Source: an uncultured Clostridium sp. (GTDB lineage: Bacteria > Bacillota > Clostridia > TANB77 > CAG-508). From it: DNA of 46,687 nucleotides. Both the position numbers and the translations under genes were made by a program. Location: positions 1 through 46,687 of the forward strand of contig USMK01000012.1 of NCBI GenBank assembly GCA_900555835.1. Direction: 5' to 3'. Below, piece after piece: positions 33,962 through 43,914 of the stretch (position 1 is the stretch's first letter; each line of letters starts with the position of its first letter). Below the pieces are notes generated by a model. That model had not been told where the DNA came from, did no database searches, and saw only the letters and a list, made by a program, of their open reading frames with translations.

Positions 33962-36169
33962 ATGTTAAGGTTGGAGAATGTTTCGAAATTTTATTATAAT
34001 AAGGGAATTATTGCATCTGGTTTTACAAAGGTTAATTTGGAGCTGAAAATAGGAGAATTTGTTGCTATTACGGGTGAGTCTGGAAGCGGAAAGAGTACAT
34101 TGCTTAATGTTATTTCTGGGCTAGATAGCTATGAAGAAGGCGAAATGTACATAAATGGCAAGGAAACTAGCCATTATTCTGAAAAGGATTTTGAGGATTA
34201 TAGAAGAAAATACATAGCAAATATTTTTCAAAGTTTTAATTTGATAAATAGTTATACTGTATATCAAAACATAGAACTTGTATTATTACTTAATGGCTAT
34301 AAAAAGCACAAAGTAAAGAAAAAAATCTTGGATATTATAGATCAAGTGGGCCTTACAAAATTCAAAAATACAAAAGTTTCCAAATTATCTGGTGGGCAGA
34401 AACAAAGAGTTGCAATTGCAAGAGCCATGGTAAAAGATACTCCAATTATTGTAGCAGACGAGCCAACTGGAAACTTGGATTCAGAGTCTGCAAAAGAGGT
34501 TATTAAAATTCTAAAAGAAGTTGCTAAAAACAAACTTGTAGTAATTGTAACTCACAATATAGAGCAAATTGAAGAATATGCAACAAGAATAATAAAAATG
34601 TATGATGGAAGAATTATACAAAATACAGAAGTAAAAAAGATTGAAGAAGAACCAAAGGCCATAGAGAGCGAATATACCAATATTAGCTTAATAAATAAAT
34701 ACAGATTAGGCATAAGAAATACATTTAATATTGCATCAAAGTTTTTGCTATTATTTGCAGTATTTTTCTTTATGAGTTCAGCAATTTTAGCAGAATATGC
34801 CAGCTTCCAAATGTCAGAAGAAGAAAGCACGGATGAAGGATATAGCATAGGTTTTACAGATTTATCTGAAAATAGAATTTTGATAAACAGAAAGGATAGA
34901 ACGTATTTTACAGAAGAAGATTATGAAAAAATTAAGACTTTGCCTAATATAGATTATGTGGTTGAAGATGATGTTTTTATAGATAGCGGAGTACCAATTG
35001 CTAATAATGACAGGAGCTTTTTTGGAAATTTGTTAGATATAAATAATTTCAAAGGTGATTTGACATATGGAAGAATGCCAGAGAATGAAAATGAAATTGT
35101 TTTAAAAATCAATGAAAATAATTTTTATGTAAAAGAAGAAATGAATGAATTATTAAACAAAACATATTCACTTTTAAAATCCTCAGGCTATAATTCTTGG
35201 ACAGATGAAAGAGTAAAAGAGTTGATAATAGTTGGAATACAAACATATAAAGATTCTAGTTATAATTGCAAATTCTATGTTTCAAAAAGTGTATTAGATT
35301 CATTAAGAAGTAATATGAACAAAAATTATAGTAAAATGAAACTAATGTTAAACAATAAGTATGTAGACTACACCATAGAGCCAAACGATAATGTAGAAAG
35401 TGGAAAAGCAATAGTTGATGACGAGCTTAAATATCAATTTAAAAATAACAAAATTACAAATCAACCAATATATGTTTATGTTGATAATATTTACTATAAA
35501 GGTGAACTGGATTTAACTGTATCTAGAACATATACAAAATCTAATTTCAAAAGAACTTTGGGATTAGATAAATATGATAATAATAGATATAAAATATTCA
35601 TAAATACAAACGACTATAATTCACTTTTCGACAAACCTTCATATCAATCTAGTGTATATGTAGAAGATACAAAATTGATAGACGAAACCATGAGTGAGTT
35701 AGAAAACCTAGGAGTAACACCTAAGAAAGTAACTGATTTTAAGGTAAATCAAGGCGAAATTTATAAAAGAATAATTAAAATAATCAAAGTAGTTGTAACA
35801 ATTGTGCTTCTTATAGTTTTATTCTTTATTTCATATTTGATTATAAAAATTATACTAAAATCAAGAAACATCTATTATACAACATTAAGAATACTTGGTG
35901 CCACATATAAAAATGTAAGAAGAATTTTAGATATAGAGCTATTTGCAAATTCTACACTTGCATATATTGCATTGATGGTGTTTATCAAATTGGTAAATAT
36001 GAATGTTATAAATTTAGAGTATATAGCAAAACTTAGCGAGTTTTTGAGCATAAGAGAATATGCGGGAATGTACATTATACTAATTGTAATATCAAGATTG
36101 ATCTCAATAAAATTTGCTAGAAAATTGTTTAAATCCACTGCTATAAATACTTATAATGAGGAGGTGTAG
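33962..36169 (+). CDS. Fused ABC ATPase-permease (MacB/FtsX type) 1
   Basis: A 735-residue single-chain half transporter. The ATPase domain (1-225) has Walker A GESGSGKST, signature LSGGQKQRVAIARAM, Walker B IIVADEPTGNLDS and the His-switch VTHN. A membrane segment near 260-280 leads to a large extracytoplasmic domain (about 285-615), then three C-terminal membrane segments form an FtsX-like permease unit. Such proteins act in peptide export, antimicrobial resistance or envelope signalling. It reads in one frame with no CGG, unlike its neighbour. GGGGTG precedes ATG 33962. The second transporter gene starts 4 bases after the stop, so the two probably form a heterodimer. Confidence 0.9.
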   Translation: MLRLENVSKFYYNKGIIASGFTKVNLELKIGEFVAITGESGSGKSTLLNVISGLDSYEEGEMYINGKETSHYSEKDFEDYRRKYIANIFQSFNLINSYTVYQNIELVLLLNGYKKHKVKKKILDIIDQVGLTKFKNTKVSKLSGGQKQRVAIARAMVKDTPIIVADEPTGNLDSESAKEVIKILKEVAKNKLVVIVTHNIEQIEEYATRIIKMYDGRIIQNTEVKKIEEEPKAIESEYTNISLINKYRLGIRNTFNIASKFLLLFAVFFFMSSAILAEYASFQMSEEESTDEGYSIGFTDLSENRILINRKDRTYFTEEDYEKIKTLPNIDYVVEDDVFIDSGVPIANNDRSFFGNLLDINNFKGDLTYGRMPENENEIVLKINENNFYVKEEMNELLNKTYSLLKSSGYNSWTDERVKELIIVGIQTYKDSSYNCKFYVSKSVLDSLRSNMNKNYSKMKLMLNNKYVDYTIEPNDNVESGKAIVDDELKYQFKNNKITNQPIYVYVDNIYYKGELDLTVSRTYTKSNFKRTLGLDKYDNNRYKIFINTNDYNSLFDKPSYQSSVYVEDTKLIDETMSELENLGVTPKKVTDFKVNQGEIYKRIIKIIKVVVTIVLLIVLFFISYLIIKIILKSRNIYYTTLRILGATYKNVRRILDIELFANSTLAYIALMVFIKLVNMNVINLEYIAKLSEFLSIREYAGMYIILIVISRLISIKFARKLFKSTAINTYNEEV

Positions 36170-36173
36170 TAAT

Positions 36174-38631
36174 ATGGTAAAAATAGAGAAAGTAAATAAA
36201 TATTTTAATAGAAGAAGAAAAAACGAAATCCATATTATTAACAATGCTTCATTAGAACTTGGAGATAAGGGGCTTGTAGCAATACTTGGACCATCCGGAA
36301 GCGGAAAAACCACACTTTTGAATGCAATAGGTGGACTTGACAAAGTAAATAAAGGTAAAATTTATATAAATGGCAAAAAGATAACAAGAAGAAGATCAAA
36401 TACTGTTGATAAAATAAGAAATTTGAATATTGGCTATATTTTTCAAGATTATAAATTGATAGAAAATATGTCTGTATTTGACAATATTGCAATTAGTTTA
36501 AGAATGATAGGTGTAAAAAACAAGGTAGAAATCAAAAAAAGAGTTGATTATGTTTTAGAAGCTGTAAATATGTACAGATACAGAAATAGACCAGCAGGAA
36601 TGCTATCAGGAGGAGAAAAACAAAGAGTAGCAATAGCAAGAGCTATTGTAAAAAATCCAAGTATAGTTATTGCTGACGAGCCAACTGGAAATTTGGATAG
36701 CAAAAATTCACTAGAAATAATGAATATTATAAAAGCTATATCAAAAGAAAAATTAGTTATTTTGGTAACACACGAAGTGGATTTAGCAAATTTCTATGCA
36801 ACTAGAATAATAGAGGTACAGGATGGTAAAATAGTAAAAGACCACGAAAATGAAAACAAAGAAGCCCTAGAATACAGATTAGATAATAAGATTTACTTAA
36901 AAGATTTAAAGCAAATTGACGACTTAAAAAGTGAAAAAGTAAAGGTAAATATCTATTCAGATGAAGAAAATAATTCGGAATTAGATATAAAATTAGTCAT
37001 AAAAAATGGAAATATATTCATTCAAGCTGAAAACAGAAAAATAGAAGTAGTAGACTCCAATTCTGCAATAGAGCTTATAGATGGTCATTATGAGAAAATA
37101 GATAAAAGTATATATGAAAAATATAAATACAATATGGATGAAATAATAGACAAAAAATATAAACCAAGATATAGCTCAATATATGGAATGGTAAAATCAA
37201 TAAAAGTCCGGATTTAACCGAATTTTAAATTATTCTGTACTTAGAAAAATACTGTTATTAGGATTTTTTGCATCTGCAATGTTTATTATATATGGCATAA
37301 GTAATATTGCTGGAATAACAAATATAAAAGAATCTGATTATATAAATATAGACAGAAATTATTTACAAGTAGATATGGCAAAAGTAAATGTAGACGATTA
37401 TTTAAAATACGAAAACCTAGAAGGAATAGATTATTTATTACCACGGAGATGGGAAAGCAAGTTTTAAAATTAAAATGGATACATATTATCAGTTATCTAA
37501 TTATACATTCGAACTTTCTGGAACACTTGTAAGTAGCGAAAAATTAAATGAGGACCAATTGATAAAAGGCAGAATGCCAACAAATGATTATGAAATTGTG
37601 GTAGATAAAAAAATAATAGACAATATGCTAAATAGTGATTTTTCGTCATTTTCAAGCATGGGAATAAAAGATGAAGACGAGCTTATAAATAAACAAGTAA
37701 AAATAAATGATATGAAAGACTTTACAATAGTTGGATTTTCAGATACCAGCACAGATTCAATATATGTAAATAAAAATTTATTTGTAAATATATTCAATTT
37801 ATCAGAACAAAGTGATTTTTCATTTGGGTTATATTATACAGACAGCGAAAATTCTGGTTCAACAGTAAAAGACTATAATTTGTATTTAGATGATATTTCT
37901 ATTACCAAAGGTAGATTGCCAGAAAATGACTATGAAGTAATTATAAATAAAGCGAACCAAGATACAGTAAAATTAAATAAAACTATAAAAACAGAAGTTA
38001 ATGGAAAACAGCTAACAGTTGTAGGATATTATGATAGCAAAAGCAACAGACAAGATTATTTAGTAAATAACAATACTGTAAAATATGATGTTATTTCAAA
38101 ACGCAATGGATTTATGATATATGCAAATGATAAATATGGAGTAATGGATAAATTTCAAAATGAATATCGTTTAAACATAATAGATAAATATGAAAAAGAC
38201 AAAGAAACATATCTTGAAGAAAAGCAAAATGAAATCCGTAGTGCTGTAATATTTGCAGGAGTTATTTTAGCAATATCTTTAATAGAGATATATTTAATGA
38301 TAAGATCTTCATTCTTATCAAGAATAAAAGAAATAGGAGTGCTAAGAGCAATAGGGGTAAAGAAAAGAGATATTTACAGAATGTTTGTAGGAGAAATTAT
38401 ATCAATAACAACAATTGCCAGTGTACCTCGGAATAGTATTAATGTCCTACATATTAAGCCAAGTATCAAAAATACCATATGTAGATAGAATGTTCATAAT
38501 AAACTTTGCAACAGTAGGGCTTAGCCTACTAATAGTATACGGCTTCAACATTCTAGTCCGGACTACTTCCACTATTTAAAGTAATCCGCAAAACACCAGC
38601 CAAAATTCTAGCAAGACATGATTTGGAATAA
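36174..38631 (+). CDS. Fused ABC ATPase-permease 2, read through four CGG +1 shifts
   Basis: Same architecture as the gene before it: ATPase with GPSGSGKTT, LSGGEKQRVAIARAI and VIADEPTGNLDS, then a permease. In simple translation it breaks into pieces ending at 37217, 37467, 38488 and about 38580. Skipping the C of CGG at 37209, 37444, 38429 and 38559 joins them into 817 residues. Membrane segments then fall where expected: one after the ATPase (KILLLGFFASAMFIIYGI) and three at the C-terminus, the last two interrupted by sites 5 and 6. I start at ATG 36174 (GAGGAGGTG upstream) rather than 36156. Needing four shifts, it is either made at low level or the shift is very efficient. Confidence 0.85.
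37209..37211 (+). other. CGG +1 shift site 3 (ABC transporter 2)
   Basis: Zero frame GTC-CGG-ATT-TAA stops two codons after the CGG. Skipping C gives Gly346 (GGA) and leads into the first permease segment (GFNRILNYSVLRKI). Confidence 0.88.
37444..37446 (+). other. CGG +1 shift site 4 (ABC transporter 2)
   Basis: CCA-CGG-AGA in zero frame ends at TAA 37465. Skipping C gives LLP-Gly424-DGKASFKIK and enters the long extracytoplasmic domain frame. Confidence 0.88.
38429..38431 (+). other. CGG +1 shift site 5 (ABC transporter 2)
   Basis: CCT-CGG-AAT in zero frame ends at TAG 38486. Skipping C gives ASVP-Gly752-IVLMSYIL, completing a membrane segment. Confidence 0.88.
38559..38561 (+). other. CGG +1 shift site 6 (ABC transporter 2)
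   Basis: GTC-CGG-ACT in zero frame ends at TAA about five codons on. Skipping C gives FNILV-Gly795-LLPLFKVIRKTPAKIL, the usual FtsX-type C-terminal tail. Confidence 0.88.
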
Positions 38632-38679
38632 ATAAAAAAGGACACTTATATAAGTAAAAAAGAAAGGAGAAAACTAAAA

Positions 38680-39369
38680 ATGAAGAAAAAAGTTTTAATA
38701 ATTATAGCCATAATAGTTGCAATTGTAATTGGAGTAGTAGCGTATTTTGTTGTTTCTGACATAAATCAAGAAGAAAAATTGAGAACAGAAATATCTGAAA
38801 TTGATACTTTAATAGAGGATTTAAATAATGATGCCATAAAACAAAAATTAGATACAATAGTAACAAAGGGAGACTATGCTATTGTAGAAAAAGCATACAA
38901 ACAATACTTAAAAGATATTTGTAATAATGCAGAAAAAATAGCTAGTATATTAGAAGACGATAATATAACAAAATTGTTAACAGCAGAAAATTATAAAATA
39001 GATGGACCAGAGTTTAAAATAACAAAACAATATATCACAGAAACTATGCAAACATTAGAAGAATGTAAAAATAAATATTATGATTTACTAACAGAAAAAA
39101 CAGCAATGTCTTACATAAATGACAAAGGGTTAGATAGCTATTATACAGATTTTTATAAACAAGAATTTTTAACAGAATTAGAACAAGAAAGAAATGACAC
39201 AACTATTCAAAATTCAATAGACGACCTAATCTCAATGCTCCAAAATGCAAAAAAAATAATAGACTTCCTAATCCAAAATAAAGGCGCCTGGGAAATAGAT
39301 GGAGAAACAATTGTCTTTGATTCAGATAGTTTAATAGATGAATATGGAAAATTGACAGACCAATTGTAA
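38680..39369 (+). CDS. Membrane-anchored helical protein
   Basis: A 229-residue protein with a lysine-rich start, one membrane segment at about 4-25 and an acidic, helical extracytoplasmic domain. No motif recognised. It follows the ABC transporter pair by 48 bases with its own AAGGAG, so it may be an accessory protein of that system. Related clostridial transporters often have an adjacent anchored partner, but that is inference. Confidence 0.65.
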   Translation: MKKKVLIIIAIIVAIVIGVVAYFVVSDINQEEKLRTEISEIDTLIEDLNNDAIKQKLDTIVTKGDYAIVEKAYKQYLKDICNNAEKIASILEDDNITKLLTAENYKIDGPEFKITKQYITETMQTLEECKNKYYDLLTEKTAMSYINDKGLDSYYTDFYKQEFLTELEQERNDTTIQNSIDDLISMLQNAKKIIDFLIQNKGAWEIDGETIVFDSDSLIDEYGKLTDQL

Positions 39370-39391
39370 ACAGTACCGAAAGAAAAATTTT

Positions 39392-39447
39392 TTGGGGGGA
39401 CGGAGGAAAAAACATTAATAAAATGTTTTTTCTTCTGTCCTCAAACT
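39392..39447 (+). repeat. Long imperfect palindrome (terminator or second REP type)
   Basis: GGACGGAGGAAAAAACATT pairs over 19 positions (two as G-T) with AATGTTTTTTCTTCTGTCC. The flanks TTTGG and TCAAA extend the symmetry. It sits in the 160-base gap between the anchored protein and polA, so it can act as a terminator. Its GGGGGAC start resembles the REP elements, so it may be a dispersed repeat of another subfamily. Confidence 0.65.
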
Positions 39448-39493
39448 TTAACCAAATTCATTAATAATTATAGAAAAAAATAATTTAATATGA

Positions 39494-39499
39494 TATAAT
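39494..39499 (+). promoter_or_regulatory. Possible polA -10 element
   Basis: TATAAT 30 bases before the polA start; no clear -35 is visible. Confidence 0.4.
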
Positions 39500-39528
39500 T
39501 TGCAATAAGTTTTAGGAGGAATAAGATT

Positions 39529-42235
39529 ATGGCAAAATTATTAGTAATCGACGGAAATAGTATAATAAACAGGGCTTTTTATGGGATTATGGGCAGTAAA
39601 ATGCTTATGACAGCTGATGGAAAATACACAAATGCGGTATATGGATTTTTGGCAATCATGTTTAAAATAATGGAGGAAACAAATCCGGATTATATGGCAA
39701 TTGCATTTGATTTAAAAGCTCCAACTAAAAGACATCAGTTATACAAAGAATACAAAGGCACAAGAAAAGGTATGCCTAATGAACTTGCAGAACAAATGCC
39801 AATTTTAAAGAATTTACTTAGAGCAATGAATATCGTAATAATTGAAAAGGAAGAATATGAAGCAGATGATATACTAGGAACTCTTGCAAATTTAGCTAAA
39901 AAAGAAGATATAGAAACAACAATATTATCAGGAGATAGAGATACATTTCAGTTAATCAATGATAAAATAAATGTAAAAATACCACATACAAAAGCAGGCA
40001 AGACTGAAACAGAAGAATACAATGAGGAAAAAATCAAAGAAATCTACGGAATTGAGCCAATTAAATTGATAGAAGTAAAAGGGTTAATGGGGGATACTTC
40101 TGACAATATTCCAGGTGTCCCAGGTGTTGGAGAAAAAACAGCACTAAAATTGGTTAAAGAATATGGTAGTATAGAAAAATTATATGAAGCAGTAGACGAA
40201 GGAAGAGCTGAACTAAAAGGTGCTTTAAAGGGAAAAATAACACAAAATAAAGATTTAGCAATGCTTTCAAAAAAATTACGGAACTATAGATACAAATGTA
40301 CCATTAGATGTAAAAATAGAAGAATTAAAAATTCAAGAATGGGACAAAGAAAAGGTATTGCAAATTTTCAAAGAATTAAAATTTAGTAGATATATAGAAA
40401 GATTTGGATTAGTTGAAGATAAAAAGCAAGTTCCAATAGAAGAAATAGAAACAGAATTGGTAGAGATTACATATAAGTCTAAGCTAGTTAATTTAATAAA
40501 AGAAATACAACAAGAAAAAATAATGTATTATATGTTTGAAAAAATAGATAGTGCAAATGACGAGTTAATTATAAAAAAGAAAATCAATGCTATAAGCATA
40601 TACAGTAAAGCACAAAATAAAGTATATTATATAGTTGCAAATAATAATTTAGGTAATTTAAAAGAGCTTTTTGAAGACGACCAAATACAAAAATGCAGTT
40701 ATGAATTAAAAGAAGATATTATATTATTAAAACAAATAGGTATAGAATCACAAAATATGAGCTTTGATATAAAAATTGCTGCATATATACTAAATTCAGC
40801 AACAAATCAATATGATATCAAAAACTTAACAGAAGAATATTTAGGCATAAATGCAGAAGATTATATAAAAGACGAGGAAAATGCGAATAATAAAAATCAA
40901 ATTAGCCTGTTTGAAGAAACTAAATTAGAAGTAAACAAATGGGAAACAGTAAAAGCATTGATGGTTTATAAATTAAAAGCAATATTAGAAGAAAAGCTAA
41001 AAGAAAATGATGGTTTTGAGTTATTTACAAACATAGAAATGCCACTAGCACCGGTACTTGCGGAGATGGAATATAACGGAATGTATGTAGACAAAGAAGG
41101 ATTAATCGAATTTGGCAAACAATTGCAACAAAGAATAGAAGAAATGACAAAAGAAATTCACGAGCTAGCAGGAGAAGAATTTAATATCAATTCTCCAAAA
41201 CAATTAGGTGAAGTTTTATTTGAAAAACTAAAATTAACGGTATATAAAAAGACTAAAACAGGATATTCAACAGATGTAGAAATCCTAGAAAAACTAAGAG
41301 AAGAACATCCAATAATTGAAAAAATACTAGAATATAGACAACTTGCAAAAATCAATTCAACATTTGTTGAAGGTTTAATACCTTTTATAAATCCAAAAAC
41401 AAAAAGAATACATTCACATTTCCATCAAACTGTAACTGCAACAGGAAGAATTAGTAGTTCAGATCCAAATATGCAAAATATTCCTACAAGAGTAGAACTA
41501 GGAAAAATGCTAAGAAAAGTATTTGTCGCAGAAGGAAATGATAAAATTTATATAGATGCAGATTATTCTCAGATTGAATTAAGAGTATTTGCACATATCT
41601 CACAAGATGAAGAAATGATCAAAGCATTTAACAAAGATGAAGACATACATGCCCAAGTTGCTAGTAAAGTTTTTGGTGTAAATATAAAAGATGTAACATC
41701 AGAACTTAGAACAAAAGCAAAAGCTGTAAACTTCGGAATTGTATATGGAATAAGTGATTATGGACTAGCTGCACAATTAAAAGTAAGAAAATCAGAAGCC
41801 AAAGAATATATAGAACAATATTTAAACAAATATAAGGGAATAAAGGCTTTTATGGAAGAAACACCTAAAAAGGTAAAAGAAATCGGCTATGTAGAAACTT
41901 TATTTAAAAGAAGAAGATATGTTCCAGAAGTAAATTCAAACAATTATATGGTAAGACAATTTGGAAATAGAGTTGCTATGAATATGCCAATACAAGGAAC
42001 AGCAGCAGATATAATTAAAATAGCAATGATAAATGTTGACAAGGAGCTAAAAAAGCAAAATTTAAAATCAAAACTAATTTTGCAAGTACATGACGAATTA
42101 TTGATTGAAACTTATGAAGATGAAAAAGAAGTTGTAAGAAATATATTGAAAAATTGCATGGAAAATGTTATAAATTTAAGTGTGCCTTTAAAAGTAGATA
42201 TAAACGAGGGGAAAAATTGGTACGAAGCAAAATAA
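39529..42235 (+). CDS. polA: DNA polymerase I, read through one CGG +1 shift
   Basis: Fills gaps and removes RNA primers. Joined at CGG 40279 it has 901 residues, a normal length. The 5'-nuclease domain (1 to about 290) starts KLLVIDGNSIINRAFYG and has KRHQLYKEYKGTR and GLMGDTSDNIPGVPGVGEKT. The 3'-5' exonuclease region lacks the usual acidic FDTET-type motif, so proofreading is probably lost, as in several Bacillota. The polymerase has motif A DADYSQIELRVFAH, motif B RTKAKAVNFGIVYG and motif C QVHDELL. Without the shift only a 285-residue nuclease fragment is made. An independent start at ATG 40358 would give the polymerase half, but the segment 40280-40357 also reads as PolA. AGGAGG precedes ATG 39529. 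Confidence 0.93.
40279..40281 (+). other. CGG +1 shift site 7 (polA)
   Basis: TTA-CGG-AAC in zero frame continues as a non-PolA tail to TAG 40384. Skipping C gives SKKL-Gly251-TIDTNVPLDVKIEEL, typical of the end of the PolA nuclease domain. Confidence 0.92.
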
Positions 42236-42259
42236 TAATGTATCAAGGAGAGAAAAAAT

Positions 42260-42819
42260 TTGAAAATAATAAAAAAACTTATAATAATATTTTGTGTTAT
42301 TATAGGCATTTTAATAATATTTAAAATATCGGGACTTTATGAATACACATTAAAGGAAATGTATCCATTACAACATCAGGAATATGTAGAAAAATATTCC
42401 GAAGAATTTGGGGTAGATAAATATTACATTTATGCTATAATTAAGGCTGAAAGCAATTATGACACACAAGCAAGCTCACATAAAGGAGCGCAAGGCTTAA
42501 TGCAAATATTACCAGCTACTGCAAAAGAAATTGCAAGTAGTTTAGGAATGAATGTTACAGAGGAAAATTTATATGAGGTAGAAACCAATATAATGCTAGG
42601 AACAAAATATTTTGCAAATCTACAAAAAAGCTATAACAATGTAATGTTAGCATTAGCAGCATATAATGCAGGACCACGGAAATGTAAACAAATGGATAGA
42701 AGACCGGAAGTCTGCAAAAAGATGGCTCAGATATAGAAAATATTCCATATAAAGAAACAAATATGTATGTTAGAAAAATAGTACAAAATTATAAAATATA
42801 TAAAAATTTATATAAATAG
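42260..42819 (+). CDS. Lytic transglycosylase, read through two CGG +1 shifts
   Basis: A Slt/MltE-like muramidase that cleaves peptidoglycan. The start is TTG 42260, set by AAGGAG. It has one N-terminal membrane anchor (about 5-22), then the goose-lysozyme-like domain with the catalytic Glu in IIKAESNYD (about residue 64), GAQGLMQILPATA and ALAAYNAGPGNVNKW. Zero-frame translation stops at 42736. Skipping C at CGG 42677 restores the family-defining AYNAGPGNV motif, and skipping at 42705 restores the C-terminus IPYKETNMYVRKIVQNY, also typical of the family. The result is 185 residues ending at TAG 42817. It sits between polA and galE on the same strand. Confidence 0.92.
42677..42679 (+). other. 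CGG +1 shift site 8 (lytic transglycosylase)
   Basis: CCA-CGG-AAA. Skipping C gives AYNAGP-Gly140-NVNKW, the hallmark motif of this transglycosylase family. Confidence 0.93.
42705..42707 (+). other. CGG +1 shift site 9 (lytic transglycosylase)
   Basis: Reached only after site 8 has shifted: GAC-CGG-AAG. Skipping C gives WIED-Gly149-SLQKDG and the conserved tail. Only 28 bases separate the two sites. Confidence 0.9.
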
Positions 42820-42845
42820 AAGAAAAAGAAAGGTGGAATGTAAAA

Positions 42846-43850
42846 ATGGCAATATTAGTAACAGGAGGAGCTGGCTTTATAGGAAGCCATATATGCGTAG
42901 AATTATTAAAACAGGGAAAAGAGGTAATAGTTGTAGATAATTTCTGTAATAGCAAACCAGAAGTGTTAGACTATATAAAAGATATAACAGGAAAAACATT
43001 TAAATTTTATGAAATAGATATGACAGACAAAAAAGCCTTGGATAAGGTATTTTTCAAAAATCATATAGATTCAGTTATTCACTTAGCAGGACTAAAAGCA
43101 GTTGGAGAATCAGTAGAAAAGCCAATTGAATATTATTCAAATAATTTAATTTCTAACTTAAATTTATTAACACTAATGAAAAAATATAGATGCAAGAAAT
43201 TAGTATTTAGTTCTTCTGCAACAGTATATGGAGATCCAGAAACTGTTCCAATACCAGAAACAGCAGGACGTTCAACAACAAATCCATATGGAGCAACAAA
43301 ACTTATGATGGAAGATATATTAATGGATGTTGCAAAAGCTGATAACACATTTAGCATAGTTTTACTTAGATATTTCAATCCAATAGGAGCAGACGAAATT
43401 GGATTAATAGGCGAAAATCCAGAAGGAATACCAAATAACCTAATGCCATATATTGCAAATGTCGCAGCAGGTAAATTAGAAGAATTAAAAGTTTTCGGAA
43501 ATGACTATCCAACAAAGGATGGAACAGGTGTAAGAGACTTTATTCATGTAGTTGATTTAGCAAAAGGACATTTAAAAGCATTAGAAAAAATAGATAATGA
43601 AAAAGGTTTATTTATATACAATTTAGGAACAGGAAAAGGATATTCAGTATTAGACTTAGTAAATACATTTGAAAGAGTAAATAACGTAAAAGTTCCATAC
43701 AAAATAATAGAAAGAAGACCAGGAGATATTGCAGAATGTTATGCAGATCCAACTAAGGCAAAAGAAGAATTAGGCTGGAATGCTACAAAAACACTAGAAG
43801 ATATGTGCAGAGATTCTTGGAACTTTATAAAAAAGCAAAATAATATGTAA
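42846..43850 (+). CDS. galE: UDP-glucose 4-epimerase
   Basis: Interconverts UDP-glucose and UDP-galactose (or the N-acetyl forms) for cell-surface sugars and galactose use. The 334 residues have the NAD-binding GGAGFIGSH, VIHLAGLKAVGESV, SSSATVYGDP with the catalytic Ser/Thr, NPYGATKLMME with YxxxK, RYFNPIGAD and DGTGVRDFIHVVDLA. AAGGTGG precedes ATG 42846, 26 bases after the recoded transglycosylase stop. Reads in one frame with no CGG. Confidence 0.96.
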   Translation: MAILVTGGAGFIGSHICVELLKQGKEVIVVDNFCNSKPEVLDYIKDITGKTFKFYEIDMTDKKALDKVFFKNHIDSVIHLAGLKAVGESVEKPIEYYSNNLISNLNLLTLMKKYRCKKLVFSSSATVYGDPETVPIPETAGRSTTNPYGATKLMMEDILMDVAKADNTFSIVLLRYFNPIGADEIGLIGENPEGIPNNLMPYIANVAAGKLEELKVFGNDYPTKDGTGVRDFIHVVDLAKGHLKALEKIDNEKGLFIYNLGTGKGYSVLDLVNTFERVNNVKVPYKIIERRPGDIAECYADPTKAKEELGWNATKTLEDMCRDSWNFIKKQNNM

Positions 43851-43914
43851 TTAAATGTAACCCTAAATAGACTAATGAAAAGAATTTAAGATAATACAGT
43901 AAAGGGGAAAAATA

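Noticed and set aside
37279..38488. Separate small membrane proteins after the second ABC ATPase
   Set aside because: They are consecutive parts of one permease whose frames join at CGG codons; none has its own start signal.
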